A program made the translations under genes and the position numbers. From assembly GCA_965224535.1 (NCBI GenBank), contig CBDCZR010000029.1, positions 186,001-250,000 on the forward strand: 64,000 nt of DNA. The letters run 5' to 3'. Under the pieces are notes generated by a model. That model was not told the origin of the DNA. It did no database searches and saw only the letters and a program-made list of their open reading frames with translations. Positions 51,268 to 60,645 of this stretch are shown here, one piece after another. Source of the DNA: JBCDHN01 sp965224535 (lineage in GTDB: Bacteria; Verrucomicrobiota; Verrucomicrobiia; Verrucomicrobiales; DEV007). Each line of letters starts with the position of its first letter. The stretch's first letter is position 1.

Positions 51268-52677
51268 GTGAAAGACCGGCCCAACGTACTCTGGCTTTGC
51301 ACCGACCAACAGCGCTACGACACCATCCGCGCCCTGGGCAATTCGTTGATTTCAACGCCCAACCTGGATCGCTTGATCGACGAAGGAGTCTCGTTTGAGC
51401 GCGCTTATTGCCAGAGCCCGGTTTGCACGCCCAGCCGGGCCTCGTTCCTAACCGGGCGCTATCCGCGCACCACGCGTTGCCGCCAAAACGGGCAAGCTAT
51501 GCCGCCGGACGAGATTTTGGTCGGTAAGCTGTTTGCAGACGCGGGTTATCGCTGCGGACTGGCGGGCAAACTGCACCTGGCATCGTGTTCCCAAGGTAAG
51601 GTGGAAACGCGGATTGACGATGGCTACCACGACTTTTTCTGGTCGCATCATCCCCAGCCGGATTGGCCGGAAAACGCCTACACCCAGTGGCTGGAAAGCA
51701 AGGGTAAAACCTGGGACGAACTCTACGGCGGCCCCTCAACCGGCTACGTGAAGGAAGGGATGCCCGCCGAATTTCACCAAACCACTTGGTGCGCGGAAAA
51801 GACGATCGAATTCCTCACCAAAAACGAGGGAAAGCCGTGGTTTTTCAGCTTCAACTGCTTTGCGCCGCATCATCCCTTCGATCCGCCGGCCGAATATCTC
51901 CGCCGCTACGATCCGGCAGAAATGCCGTTGCCGAAACCCGGGAATCCGGCGGCGAAAACGACGTTTCAGCAGCTCGACAGCGAGTGGGCGCACAATAGCC
52001 CCGGCGAATTCCACACCGGAGCGATGACCGACCAGGATCGGCGCGAGGTTTGCGCGGCCTACTACGCCATGTGCGAGCATATCGACCACGAGGTGGGCCG
52101 AATCCTGCAAGCCCTGGAGCAGACCGGCCAAACCGAGGACACGATCGTGGTCTTTATGTCCGATCATGGTGAAATGTTAGGCGATCACGGCATTTACTAC
52201 AAAGGGCCGCATTTTTACGAGGAAGCCGTCCGCGTACCGCTCATTTTGCGGTGGCCGGGCCGGTTTCAGGCCGGTCACCGCGTTAGTGGGCTAACCGAAT
52301 TGCTAGACCTCGCGCCGACGTTTCTGGAGGCCGCAGGCTTGGAAGTACCGCAGCGCATGCAGGGGCGATCGCTATTGCCCCAACTCCGTGGCGAAACTTC
52401 GCAAACGGAGCGCGGTTTTGTGTTGAGCGAGTACTACAACGCCTGGACGCATCCGGAGGCCTACGGAACCATGTTTCGCACCGAGACGGAGAAGATCGTG
52501 GTTTATCACGGCACGGATCAAGGGGAACTCTACGACCTGGAGGCCGATCCTGACGAACTTACCAACCTGTGGGATCGTCCGGACGAACAAGAGCGCAAGC
52601 TTAAGCTGATGAAGCGCTGTTTCGACGCCAGCGTGTTTTCCTTGGATCCTCATCCGCCGCGATTGGGGAATTTTTGA
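51268..52677 (+). CDS. Sulfatase without a signal peptide
   Basis: The 469-residue protein begins directly with the core: RPNVLWLCTDQQRYDTIRALG (metal Asp13) and the formylglycine motif CTPSR (53-57) in SPVCTPSRASFLTG. The distal metal site is VVFMSDHGEMLGDHG. The YYNAW and LYDLEADPDELTNLWD blocks close the C-terminus. There is no hydrophobic N-terminus even from the TTG at 51232, so the enzyme appears cytoplasmic, acting on imported sulfated sugars or sulfonates/choline sulfate-like compounds; the substrate is unknown. I chose the GTG at 51268, next to the conserved RPNVL start. Confidence 0.92.
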   Translation: MKDRPNVLWLCTDQQRYDTIRALGNSLISTPNLDRLIDEGVSFERAYCQSPVCTPSRASFLTGRYPRTTRCRQNGQAMPPDEILVGKLFADAGYRCGLAGKLHLASCSQGKVETRIDDGYHDFFWSHHPQPDWPENAYTQWLESKGKTWDELYGGPSTGYVKEGMPAEFHQTTWCAEKTIEFLTKNEGKPWFFSFNCFAPHHPFDPPAEYLRRYDPAEMPLPKPGNPAAKTTFQQLDSEWAHNSPGEFHTGAMTDQDRREVCAAYYAMCEHIDHEVGRILQALEQTGQTEDTIVVFMSDHGEMLGDHGIYYKGPHFYEEAVRVPLILRWPGRFQAGHRVSGLTELLDLAPTFLEAAGLEVPQRMQGRSLLPQLRGETSQTERGFVLSEYYNAWTHPEAYGTMFRTETEKIVVYHGTDQGELYDLEADPDELTNLWDRPDEQERKLKLMKRCFDASVFSLDPHPPRLGNF

Positions 52678-52681
52678 CCGG

Positions 52682-52740
52682 TGGCGCGGGCCTCGTTAGC
52701 GCTGAAGAACAGTTCGCCACGCGGCCCGCGCTACATTTTT
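52682..52740 (+). terminator. Probable terminator after the sulfatase gene
   Basis: GCGCGGGCC (52683-52691) pairs with GGCCCGCGC (52725-52733) around a 33-base loop and is followed by TACATTTTTC. It starts six bases after the stop codon. Confidence 0.55.
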
Positions 52741-52756
52741 CAAACGCAGGCTAATC

Positions 52757-53146
52757 CTAGAAAAATCCGGCAAACATGTTCTTCAGGTAGTCGAAGAAGC
52801 TGAAACTGGCCGGTTGCGGGTTGGCGCAGGTGGCTGCGTGAGGGAGAATCCAGTTTGGCGCGACGTGGTCGTCCATCCAGCGATTGAAACTCCAGTCGCT
52901 CATGTAGTAGCGCCCGTCCGCGGTATCCACATAGCCCACCACGTTGGCGTCGGCGGGACCATAGACGGTTTTGAGGGTATCATGATTGGAATTCACCACG
53001 GCGAATCCGTTGACGAAGGTCTGGTTCCGCATGGAGGAGTAGGTCACCAGTTCCATGGGATCGATGGCGCTGGAAAATCCGGGAACGGCCAAAAAAGCGG
53101 CGATGATTCCCAGGATGGCGGGCTTGAGTTGAGTTGGTGTTTTCAT
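52757..53146 (-). CDS. Small secreted hypothetical protein
   Basis: The 129-residue product has a signal peptide (GIIAAFLAVPGFSSA) and a mature part with FAVVNSNHDTLKTVYGPADA and GRYYMSDWSFNRWMDDH. The C-terminus (FSFFDYLKNMFAGFF) is hydrophobic and aromatic. I recognise no family. It converges with the cytoplasmic sulfatase gene. Normal codon use and a clear signal peptide support it. Confidence 0.7.
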   Translation of the reverse strand: MKTPTQLKPAILGIIAAFLAVPGFSSAIDPMELVTYSSMRNQTFVNGFAVVNSNHDTLKTVYGPADANVVGYVDTADGRYYMSDWSFNRWMDDHVAPNWILPHAATCANPQPASFSFFDYLKNMFAGFF

Positions 53147-53394
53147 GGTGGTTAGAGGTTTGTGTTGTTGGTAAAATCAAGACGAATGCGGCCAACGCGA
53201 TTGCAATGATAGGGCGCGCGGGAAGCACGTTTTCGCGCTGGCGCCCGCGACCATGACCGGCTAGTATCCCCACCATGATGAAATGGTGCTATTTTCTCCT
53301 GGCGGCCGGCCTTTTGCATTCAACCGGTGGAGGGAGAACGACGCTGATGCCCTTGGACTGAATTCTCGTTCCCCAACCCCGGGATTCGCAGACG

Positions 53395-53880
53395 ATGAAA
53401 CTCACCGCCTCCATTGCCTGCTTGTTCTTGCCGGGGACGCTAGTTGCGGACGAAGGCCGATTTTTCGCCAAATTCGACGCTGATGGCGATGAAGCGGTGC
53501 GCTACGTGGAATTCGCCCAAAAACGCCTTCGCGAGTTTTTTGCGCTGGATCGCGATGAAAGCCGCACCCTGACCCCGGCGGAATTTTCCGAGGCAAAACC
53601 CGCGGAATCCGGAAATATGCTCGCGCTTCCCGGTTTTGCGCGGATGGATGGCGATGGCGACGCCAACGTGGATCTCAAGGAGTTTGGCAGCGCGGTGAAG
53701 CTGGTTTTCGACACGATCGACGCCATGGAAAGCGGCCAACCCGACGGCCGCGTTACCCGCAGTGAATACCGCGCCGCGGTCCGGCAGAAACGAGCCGCGA
53801 AGGAGGCGGTGGAAGCGGCGATTGCCTCCAAGAAGGCGTCGTTGCTGAAAAAAGGCTCGACAAAGGCGCCCAAGAAGTAG
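53395..53880 (+). CDS. Secreted EF-hand calcium-binding protein
   Basis: The 161-residue product has a signal peptide (MKLTASIACLFLPGTLVA) and several EF-hand-type loops: KFDADGDEAVRYVEF, ALDRDESRTLTPAEF, RMDGDGDANVDLKEF and a weaker one in GQPDGRVTRSEY. Each has the Dx(D/N)xD spacing of calcium loops followed by a Glu. The C-terminus is Lys/Ala-rich. Such small periplasmic EF-hand proteins are common in planctomycetes and verrucomicrobia, with no defined role. A hairpin terminator follows. Confidence 0.85.
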   Translation: MKLTASIACLFLPGTLVADEGRFFAKFDADGDEAVRYVEFAQKRLREFFALDRDESRTLTPAEFSEAKPAESGNMLALPGFARMDGDGDANVDLKEFGSAVKLVFDTIDAMESGQPDGRVTRSEYRAAVRQKRAAKEAVEAAIASKKASLLKKGSTKAPKK

Positions 53881-53911
53881 CATTTTTCCCGCAAATCAAC
53901 CGCCTTCGGAG

Positions 53912-53949
53912 GAGCATCTGTTCGCAGCCGGACAGATGCTCGTTCTTTT
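53912..53949 (+). terminator. Terminator after the EF-hand gene
   Basis: GAGCATCTGT (53912-53921) and ACAGATGCTC (53932-53941) form a perfect 10-bp stem, followed by GTTCTTTTG. Confidence 0.8.
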
Positions 53950-53969
53950 GCCAAGGCCACGCCGTTTTT

Positions 53970-55547
53970 ATGAAACAACACCGCGTCAGCACGCTTTACA
54001 TCGCCGTCGTTCTCGGCGGGTTGATTAGTGCGGGCGGTTGGTGGTTGCTGGCGGAAATCAGCCGCGGTTTGCCCCCGCAAACCGTGACCGGGCTGATGGA
54101 AAATTCGCCCGGTTGGGCTCGCGGGTTCGTGGCGGAGCTGAAACACGGTTTTTGGTACGAAAAGGACAACAACGACATGCCGACAGCCGTTTTTCTGACG
54201 TTGCAGGCGTTGTTGGGGCTGGTGATGCTCGGGGTGTTTCTGATGCTGCACCGTCAGCGCAGCGCGCCTTACGTAACCTGGGTCATCGCCTTGTTCGCGC
54301 TGGTTTTTCGGGTGTTGATGCTGGGGAGCGTGCCCATCCACGAAAACGATTTTTACCGCTACATTTGGGACGGGAAGGTGCTCAGCAACGGCATCAATCC
54401 CTACCTTTACGAGCCCGCGGCGATTTTTCTCTACGAAGCGGGGATCGACACCCCCTACGTCGATCCCGAATCCGGAGCGGAGTTGCGAGGCCGTTCCTGG
54501 AGCCCCGAAGACATCAAGCGGCTCGACCGGCTGGTGGAGCTGCGCGACGACAACCAATTGCTCTACGAGCGCATCGGCCACCGGCACATTCCGACCATTT
54601 ATCCGCCGCTGGCGCAGGGATTTTTCGCGCTCTCAAGCCTCTGTTTCGAGGATTCGGTGCTGGGCATGAAAATCATGTTCGTCATCTTCGATCTCGGCTG
54701 CATGGGGTTGATCGTGGCGCTGCTCATCCTGCTCAAACGCTCGACCGCCGCGGTCATTCTCTACGCCTGGTCGCCTCTCATCCTGGTGGAATTCTCCAAT
54801 TCCGGCCACTACGACGCCATCCCGCTGTTTTTCTTGCTGCTGACCATTTGCTTTGCGCTGGGCGGCCAACGCGTTTTATCCGCGCTGGCGGCGGCTTTGG
54901 GCGTGTTGGCCAAGTTTTTTAGCGCGCTGGTGGTGCCCATTCTCCACCCACCGCGCCGCTGGAGCGCTTTGGGGCTCTACGCGCTGGTTGCCCTGGTCGC
55001 AGCGGGCAGTTTTTGGCCGTTCGCGCTTTGGCAAGAGGCGGGATTTGCTCAGGTTTTTCGCGGATTGGGCGATTACGCGCGGGATTGGCAAAAAAACAGC
55101 TTCGTCTTCCTGTTGGTGGACGGAAAAATGGGCCAGGAATCCTACGAACCGGCGAAAATCGCGATCGGCGCCTTTTTCCTCGTTTGCGTTGCCGTGCTGG
55201 CGTTTTGGCCGGGCGAAGAGCGCATCGACAAGCTGCGCAAATGCTTTTTGGCCGTGGCGCTGCTCTTCGTGCTGCTGCCGACCTCTTTTCCGTGGTATTT
55301 TGCCTGGGTGGCGCCGTTTTTGTGCTTTTTCCCGAGCCCCAGCCTCATCCTGCTCATGTTCACGGTTTCCGCCTACTACCTGGATTTTCATGACGATTAC
55401 GGCTGGAAAAACGGCGAGTTTCTCGGCATCCCCGTCCTCAACTGGATCACCTGGGGACCGTTCCTGTTCTTCGCCCTGGCCGAAGGATTGATGCTGGCGA
55501 TCGACGGTAGGCAGCAACGCGTCCGGAAAGTGGCCGCGGCGGAGTAG
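53970..55547 (+). CDS. GT-C fold membrane glycosyltransferase, GT87/mannosyltransferase-like
   Basis: The 525-residue protein has about ten transmembrane helices. The first non-cytoplasmic loop contains IHENDFYRYIWDGKVLSNG, with the acidic pattern expected for the lipid-phosphate-sugar-dependent catalytic loop of GT-C enzymes, and PYLYEP and TIYPPLAQGFFAL further on, typical of GT87/PIG-M-like polyprenol-phosphate-mannose transferases. It probably adds a sugar from a lipid carrier to an extracytoplasmic glycan. The gene ends 2 bases from the convergent helicase gene, with no space for a terminator. Confidence 0.85.
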   Translation: MKQHRVSTLYIAVVLGGLISAGGWWLLAEISRGLPPQTVTGLMENSPGWARGFVAELKHGFWYEKDNNDMPTAVFLTLQALLGLVMLGVFLMLHRQRSAPYVTWVIALFALVFRVLMLGSVPIHENDFYRYIWDGKVLSNGINPYLYEPAAIFLYEAGIDTPYVDPESGAELRGRSWSPEDIKRLDRLVELRDDNQLLYERIGHRHIPTIYPPLAQGFFALSSLCFEDSVLGMKIMFVIFDLGCMGLIVALLILLKRSTAAVILYAWSPLILVEFSNSGHYDAIPLFFLLLTICFALGGQRVLSALAAALGVLAKFFSALVVPILHPPRRWSALGLYALVALVAAGSFWPFALWQEAGFAQVFRGLGDYARDWQKNSFVFLLVDGKMGQESYEPAKIAIGAFFLVCVAVLAFWPGEERIDKLRKCFLAVALLFVLLPTSFPWYFAWVAPFLCFFPSPSLILLMFTVSAYYLDFHDDYGWKNGEFLGIPVLNWITWGPFLFFALAEGLMLAIDGRQQRVRKVAAAE

Positions 55548-55549
55548 CC

Positions 55550-58048
55550 TCAGATTCGATTTGCCTGCGCCAGGGAGATGCGGTGGTTCACCTTGCGATG
55601 CAGCACGTGAGGAGCAATCGCCGGAAATTCGCCGGTTTTGGCGTGGTCTGCGCCGTGCCGGGCCAAAATCTCGGCCGCGGCGTGTTTTAGCGCGGCCCAG
55701 CGCTCCCAATCCAGCCGAGGAGCGTTGCAAATGTGGCGCAACAGGCTAAACCACTCGACCACGGCGCGTTCCACATCGCCAAGGCCCAATTCCCGCGTCG
55801 TCGCTTCCTGCCGCCAGGCGCGCCGCTTTTCCAGGTGCACCGCCACCACTTCCGCCGCTCCTTCGCCGAACGCCTCGGGCAAACCGAGCCTGAGGTAGCC
55901 GGGATGGTCGACCGGTCCGTAGGTTTGGCGGCAAATCGCGCCCAATCGCTCGCTGGCGCCGGAAACCCGGGTTTCGCTCTCAAACCGGTGACCGGCGCGG
56001 ATGTTGGCCAGGTGCTGGGCCAGTTCGTCCGGCGGGTAGGTTTCGTCCTCCAGCGCCGCGGCCACGGCCAACCCCTCACCCTGGTAAAAAAAGCTGAAAA
56101 TTCGCCCTCGCTGCGTTGGGCGTCCGTCGGCTTTGACCAATCCCAGCTTGCGCCAGGCGTGAGCCGCGGAATTAGCCGGCGGCGCGAAATTTTGGCCGGC
56201 AAATTCATCCACGTAGCCGGTCTCGACCTCCACGCTGACGGTTCGGCGCTGCGGAGCGGCTAGCCAGATTCCGGCGGAATCCCGGTAAGCCTCGGCCGTC
56301 GCCCCGGAGTAGTCGATTCGGGCCAAAACCGCGCCATCGTTGCGAACGGTCAGATCCACGAGTCGCGCCCCGGGTTCGCGTTTGGCGATGATCGGCTCGA
56401 TGAGGCCGGGCAAGGCTTCCATCGGCTGTTCGCCCCGTTTTTTGGTCACGCCGGTGAGGGTGCGCCAGCGTTTGGTGAGACGAACGCGGCCCTCATCCAG
56501 CTTGTTGGCGACGGCGGCTTCAGCGCCGTAGGTTGGCGCCGGCTCGTGGCTGAGTTTGCAAAGCCTGCCCAGCGCCGCGGCGCGTTTTTGCAGGAATCCG
56601 CCAACCTGAAGCGCCGGCAGCCAGCCTTTTTTGGGTTTCCAGGCCAACACATCGCGAAGCGGGACCGCCGCGAACGCATCCGGGTCCTCGCGCTCCCAAG
56701 AACCGCTGGAATTGCGGACTTCGCGGCGAATCGGGCCCAATCCGAACAACCCGCTGTCGGTCTCCGGGGCTTTGGTTTCGGATTCGGCGCCGCCGCCGTC
56801 GTCTTCGTCGCGAAACCCCAGCGAGATGGTTTGGCGGCTGAAAAGTCGCTCGCAAACGGAAATCGCCGCCTCAAAGGGCGATCCTTCAGCCGCATGCATG
56901 ACGCGCAGCAAGGTCGGCCAGTCGATCTCGTTGGTGCGGCGCAGATGTTTGGCCCGGCCATCGCTCAAACGCGGGCTGTGTTCGCCGCTCAGCACGTAGC
57001 CGCTTTCATCCAGACCCCGGCGCCCGGCCCGGCCGAACATCTGGAGCAGCTCGTCCGGCGCGATTTCCCGCTGAAACGGGCCCTCAAAGTAGTGCGTTTC
57101 GCTCACGATCACCGAGCGCACCGAAAAATTGATCCCCGCCGCCAGTCCCGTCGTGGCCACGATCGCGCGGAGTTGTCCCGATTTGGCCAGCGGCTCGATA
57201 ATTCCGGCCCGCTGCGCGTAGCTGAGCCCGCTGTGGTGGTAGGCGACGCGATTTTTCACCATTTTCGCCAATTTTGAGCCTAACGCGCGCTCCTGAGCCT
57301 CCGTTAGCTCGATCGGTGCCGCCATCGGCAGGGCCTCGCTGATTTGAGCGGCGATTTTCTCCGCGTTTTTGCGATGCGGGGCAAAAATCAGCAACGGCGC
57401 AAAATCCGCCATCATCGCCTCCAACGCCGCCCGCGGCCAAAACCCTTTCACCGACCTAGGCGCCCGATAAGGCAGCGCCAGCAACGGGGTGTCGTACAAC
57501 GGGACGGGCCGTTCGCGCGTTTGCACCAGGGTCACGTCGCGCCCCAACCGCTCCATCCAATCGGCGATTTCGCCGGAATTCGCGACACTGCCGCTCAACA
57601 GCAACAGCCGGGTTTCCGGCGGCGAAAGAGCGATGCCCAGTTCGTAGCTCAATCCGCGGCGCGAATCGCCAATCATCTGGTATTCGTCGATCGCGAGCAC
57701 CCGCGGCCCCTCGCCGCTCAAAAAGCGCTCCCGCTGTGTTTCCAGCGTCGCCACGAGCACGGGAGCCTCGGTGTCGATCGCCAAATCGCCGGTCGCGATT
57801 CCCACGTTCCAGCCCGCCGTTTTCCACTCCCGCCATTTGTCGTTGGCCAACGCGCGAGTTGGCACGGTGTAGACCGCTTGACCGTCGATTTCGCCGGATT
57901 TGACCAACAATTCGAAGACAAAGGTCTTGCCGGCTCCCGTCGGTGCGTCAACCACCACGCTGTTGCCGGCTTTCAGGGCACGGACGGCATCTTGCTGCCA
58001 AAGATCGGGGAGTTCCAGGTGAACGGAGAGAGCTTCAAAGCACTCCAT
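55550..58048 (-). CDS. Ski2-like DEAD/DEAH-box superfamily II helicase
   Basis: The 832-residue protein has the helicase core: Walker A DAPTGAGKT (about 37-45), motif Ia VPTRALAND, motif II as DEYQ (AIDEYQMIG), motif III-like LSGS, and motif VI QMFGRAGRRG. The AYHHSGLSYAQR and TTGLAAGINFSVRSVIV segments place it in the Ski2/Hel308-like group. The C-terminal 400 residues have no motif I can name. It probably unwinds or remodels RNA or DNA in the cytoplasm. I chose the ATG at 58048 over a TTG six bases upstream. Confidence 0.9.
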   Translation of the reverse strand: MECFEALSVHLELPDLWQQDAVRALKAGNSVVVDAPTGAGKTFVFELLVKSGEIDGQAVYTVPTRALANDKWREWKTAGWNVGIATGDLAIDTEAPVLVATLETQRERFLSGEGPRVLAIDEYQMIGDSRRGLSYELGIALSPPETRLLLLSGSVANSGEIADWMERLGRDVTLVQTRERPVPLYDTPLLALPYRAPRSVKGFWPRAALEAMMADFAPLLIFAPHRKNAEKIAAQISEALPMAAPIELTEAQERALGSKLAKMVKNRVAYHHSGLSYAQRAGIIEPLAKSGQLRAIVATTGLAAGINFSVRSVIVSETHYFEGPFQREIAPDELLQMFGRAGRRGLDESGYVLSGEHSPRLSDGRAKHLRRTNEIDWPTLLRVMHAAEGSPFEAAISVCERLFSRQTISLGFRDEDDGGGAESETKAPETDSGLFGLGPIRREVRNSSGSWEREDPDAFAAVPLRDVLAWKPKKGWLPALQVGGFLQKRAAALGRLCKLSHEPAPTYGAEAAVANKLDEGRVRLTKRWRTLTGVTKKRGEQPMEALPGLIEPIIAKREPGARLVDLTVRNDGAVLARIDYSGATAEAYRDSAGIWLAAPQRRTVSVEVETGYVDEFAGQNFAPPANSAAHAWRKLGLVKADGRPTQRGRIFSFFYQGEGLAVAAALEDETYPPDELAQHLANIRAGHRFESETRVSGASERLGAICRQTYGPVDHPGYLRLGLPEAFGEGAAEVVAVHLEKRRAWRQEATTRELGLGDVERAVVEWFSLLRHICNAPRLDWERWAALKHAAAEILARHGADHAKTGEFPAIAPHVLHRKVNHRISLAQANRI

Positions 58049-58123
58049 GGGCAAAGAGTAAGACGCCGGAGCGGAATTTGGAAACGCGAAAGGAAAAAAA
58101 TACGGCTCCGGGATTTTCCATAA

Positions 58124-58158
58124 TTGCCACTCTTACAAAGTTAAGGTATAATTATAAT
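58124..58158 (+). promoter_or_regulatory. Sigma-70-type promoter of the zinc-ribbon gene
   Basis: TTGCCA (58124-58129) and TATAAT (58147-58152) are separated by exactly 17 bases; a second overlapping TATAAT lies at 58153-58158. The start codon of the small gene follows at 58186, leaving a 5' leader of about 25 bases. Confidence 0.7.
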
Positions 58159-58185
58159 CCCGCACTTCAAAAGACCATACTCGCC

Positions 58186-58401
58186 ATGACCGATCGCCAG
58201 CGCAGAGCCTCTCTCATCATCAAAGAACCCTCCAAATACAAGCTCTGCGAATGCTGCGAATCGATCGTCGACACCACCCTGGCGCTTTGTTCGGTCTGCA
58301 ATGGCTACCGCTTCGACACGGACGCCGCGCGAATTTGCGCTCACGCCAAGGTACTGGGAAATCGGGAGAGGCTATCGGTCGCGAAAAGCGACCTTTTTTG
58401 A
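58186..58401 (+). CDS. Small zinc-ribbon protein
   Basis: The 71-residue protein has two cysteine pairs, CECC (or the first two of them as C-x2-C) and CSVC, 12-15 residues apart, in KLCECCESIVDTTLALCSVCNGYRF, followed by a helix and a His. The spacing fits a zinc ribbon. I recall similar short proteins with a CNGYRFD phrase in other verrucomicrobia, without a function. A longer frame exists upstream but overlaps the helicase gene; the promoter position supports the ATG at 58186. It points toward dnaG, convergent, with 60 bases between. Confidence 0.75.
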   Translation: MTDRQRRASLIIKEPSKYKLCECCESIVDTTLALCSVCNGYRFDTDAARICAHAKVLGNRERLSVAKSDLF

Positions 58402-58461
58402 TGGAAGTGGCAGCTTTTTTGGGGATTTTGGGCGGAAATTCAAGCCGAATCCGGCGTTCAT

Positions 58462-60306
58462 TTAAACCGAGTCCGGCGTCCAACCTCGCGGCTTCGGGCA
58501 CGCCTTCAACTGGGCCTCCAACTGCTGGACGCGCTTCAACAGCTCCACTAACTCCGCGGAATCCTTCGGCGGTTCCTTCAGCCTGACCTTTGCCTCGCGA
58601 AATTGCCGGTTGAGCGCCTCGCGCTGGAGCGACCACCAGCAGTCCTCCGCCAATTCCGCGGAATCCGGCGGCGGCTTTCGGCCGGTTAGCTGCGGGTCCG
58701 CGTGCTCGTTTCTTACGATCTCCAAGGCGCGTTTCACCTCCTCCGGTTGCTGCTCCACGAATCGGTGCTGGGATTCCGGCACATCCGGATCGAAATCGCC
58801 GTCCCAGAGCAGCGCCAACAATTGCGAGCCGGGGATAAAACCGAGCATTTCGCGGTCGGCATGTTCCAGGATCCACTCCCGAGCCTCGGCGCAATCGACC
58901 ATGAGGCGGCTCAGCGTGCGCAACAGCTTGGTGGGGGGCAAAATTTCCGGCGCATCCACGTTGGAACGCTGACGTAGCGCCTGTCGGCTGGCGCGCATTT
59001 GCTCGCGGTGGCGAATTTGGCTGGTGGCCTGCTCGATATCCGCCGCGGCGACGCCGAGGGTGCGCGAAATCCGCTCGGTGATGATGCGGCGCTGCACGCC
59101 ATCGCTGACGTGGAGGAGTTTTTCGGCGATTTTGTTCATCAGCGACCACCGTTCGTGCGGGCTGGCGCTTAGGGGATCAGGTAGGCCGATTTGCAACTGC
59201 CAGTCGAAGTAATCCATGGCGTTGTGGATCACGTCGCGAAAGGCGTCGGCGCCCTGGCTTTTTATGAGCGAATCCGGGTCCTCGCCATCCGGCATTTGGG
59301 CGACTTTGGCGAACACGCCGGTTTTGGCCAGGTGCTCGAAGACGCGGTCGGTCGCCTTGATTCCGGCGCGGTCGCTATCCAGACACAAAACGGCCTCGCG
59401 GACGTCTTTGCGCAAAACTTTGCCGTGCTCCTCGTTGAACGCCGTGCCTAACGGAGCCACCATGTTCTCCACCCCGGCTTCGTGCGCGGAAATCACGTCG
59501 AGCTGGCCTTCGCCGATGATGACGAACCCGGCGTTCAAAATCGCGCGTTTGGCCTGAAAAAGGCCGAAAAACGTCGAGGATTTGTCGAAAATCGGCGTGG
59601 CGGGGGAATTGACGTATTTTCGCCCGTCGTTGCCTTTTTCCAGTTCCCGGCCGCTGAAGGCGATGACGTTGCCGTACTGGTCGAGGATCGGAAACATGAG
59701 CCGGTGGCGGAAAAAACCGTAAAAACCGCGATCGCCGCGTCCCAAAATCCCGCCCTCGGCCAAATCCGCCTCGCGCAGGCCGTTTTTGCGCCCCCATTGC
59801 ACCAGCGCGGAGCCAGGTTTTGGCGCGTAACCCAGCTTCCAGCGTTTGGCCACTTCCGCGCTGATTTGGCGCGTTTTCAGGTAGTCGCGAGCCTGTTGCG
59901 CGCCCGGGTCGCGGCTTTTCATCAGCAAATCGTGGAACCAGTCGGCCGCCTGGCGATGCGCCTCTTTCAGCCGGTCGCGAGCCATGCGTTGCGCTTTGAC
60001 TTCCGGCGACTCCGCCTCCTCCTCGATCGGGATATTTGCCCGCTGCGCCAGTTTTTTCACCGCCTCCGGGAACGGCAACCCATCGGCCTCCATGATGAAT
60101 TTGAAGAGGTTGCCCTTGCGGTCGCTGGACCAGCAATGCCACACCTGTTTGGCTGGATTTACGGCGAAACTCGGCGTTTTTTCGTTGGTGAACGGGCTCA
60201 GGCCCTTCCATTCGGAGCCGGCGCGCTTGAGGTTGGTGTACTCGCCCACCACGTCCACGATGTCGTTGGCGTCGGCCACGCGTTGGATGAAATCGTCGGA
60301 GTACAC
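58462..60306 (-). CDS. dnaG: DNA primase with degenerate zinc-binding domain
   Basis: The 614-residue protein makes RNA primers at the replication fork. The TOPRIM catalytic domain is intact: VIIGEGQLDVISAHEAG, GTAF and LCLDSDRAGIKATDR. The N-terminal CHC2 domain keeps the shape (LSPFTNEKTPSFAVN, VWHCWSSDRKGNLFKF), but of the four zinc ligands known in E. coli (C40, H43, C61, C64) only one Cys remains: they read Ser37, Thr40, Cys58 and Ser61. The C-terminal helicase-binding domain is divergent and ends with a coiled-coil-like tail. The start is a GTG at 60306. I do not know whether the zinc loss is general in this phylum. Confidence 0.94.
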   Translation of the reverse strand: MYSDDFIQRVADANDIVDVVGEYTNLKRAGSEWKGLSPFTNEKTPSFAVNPAKQVWHCWSSDRKGNLFKFIMEADGLPFPEAVKKLAQRANIPIEEEAESPEVKAQRMARDRLKEAHRQAADWFHDLLMKSRDPGAQQARDYLKTRQISAEVAKRWKLGYAPKPGSALVQWGRKNGLREADLAEGGILGRGDRGFYGFFRHRLMFPILDQYGNVIAFSGRELEKGNDGRKYVNSPATPIFDKSSTFFGLFQAKRAILNAGFVIIGEGQLDVISAHEAGVENMVAPLGTAFNEEHGKVLRKDVREAVLCLDSDRAGIKATDRVFEHLAKTGVFAKVAQMPDGEDPDSLIKSQGADAFRDVIHNAMDYFDWQLQIGLPDPLSASPHERWSLMNKIAEKLLHVSDGVQRRIITERISRTLGVAAADIEQATSQIRHREQMRASRQALRQRSNVDAPEILPPTKLLRTLSRLMVDCAEAREWILEHADREMLGFIPGSQLLALLWDGDFDPDVPESQHRFVEQQPEEVKRALEIVRNEHADPQLTGRKPPPDSAELAEDCWWSLQREALNRQFREAKVRLKEPPKDSAELVELLKRVQQLEAQLKACPKPRGWTPDSV

Positions 60307-60363
60307 GGCACAAAGGGTGCTCGTTTGCCGCGGGAAATCAACGGTTTTGTTGGTTTGTCAGGG

Positions 60364-60645
60364 TCAGGGCACATAAAGTCTCCCTGCTCCGCGAACTCGA
60401 TCGAGATCCAGAAGTAGTTCCAGAATGCGTTCGGCGATCCGGTCAGCGTAGGCGGATTCGCGCAAGACACGCTGCGGATGGCCGATCGTCAAAACGGGAA
60501 GGGAATGAGGTTCATTGAGTTCGAGGATTGTCGCCTCCAGAGATTCAGGTCCGTCGTTGTTTCGGTTGCCGGTGATCAGAACGATTCCGTCCGTTCGACA
60601 GCTGACCTCCCCCAAGACGTCGTTATCCGACATCAACCGTATCAT
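60364..60645 (-). CDS. DUF5615-like PIN-type toxin, internally shortened
   Basis: The 93-residue product starts MIRLMSDNDVLGEV and continues with IVLITGNRNNDGPESLEAT, SLPVLTIGHPQRVLRES and GAGRLYVP, which match the start, middle and end of DUF5615 (PIN-like) proteins. Family members I know have about 40-50 more residues between the DNDV start and the LITGNRN block; these are missing here without a frameshift. The result may be inactive. It overlaps the 3' end of the DUF433 gene by 23 bases. Confidence 0.75.
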   Translation of the reverse strand: MIRLMSDNDVLGEVSCRTDGIVLITGNRNNDGPESLEATILELNEPHSLPVLTIGHPQRVLRESAYADRIAERILELLLDLDRVRGAGRLYVP

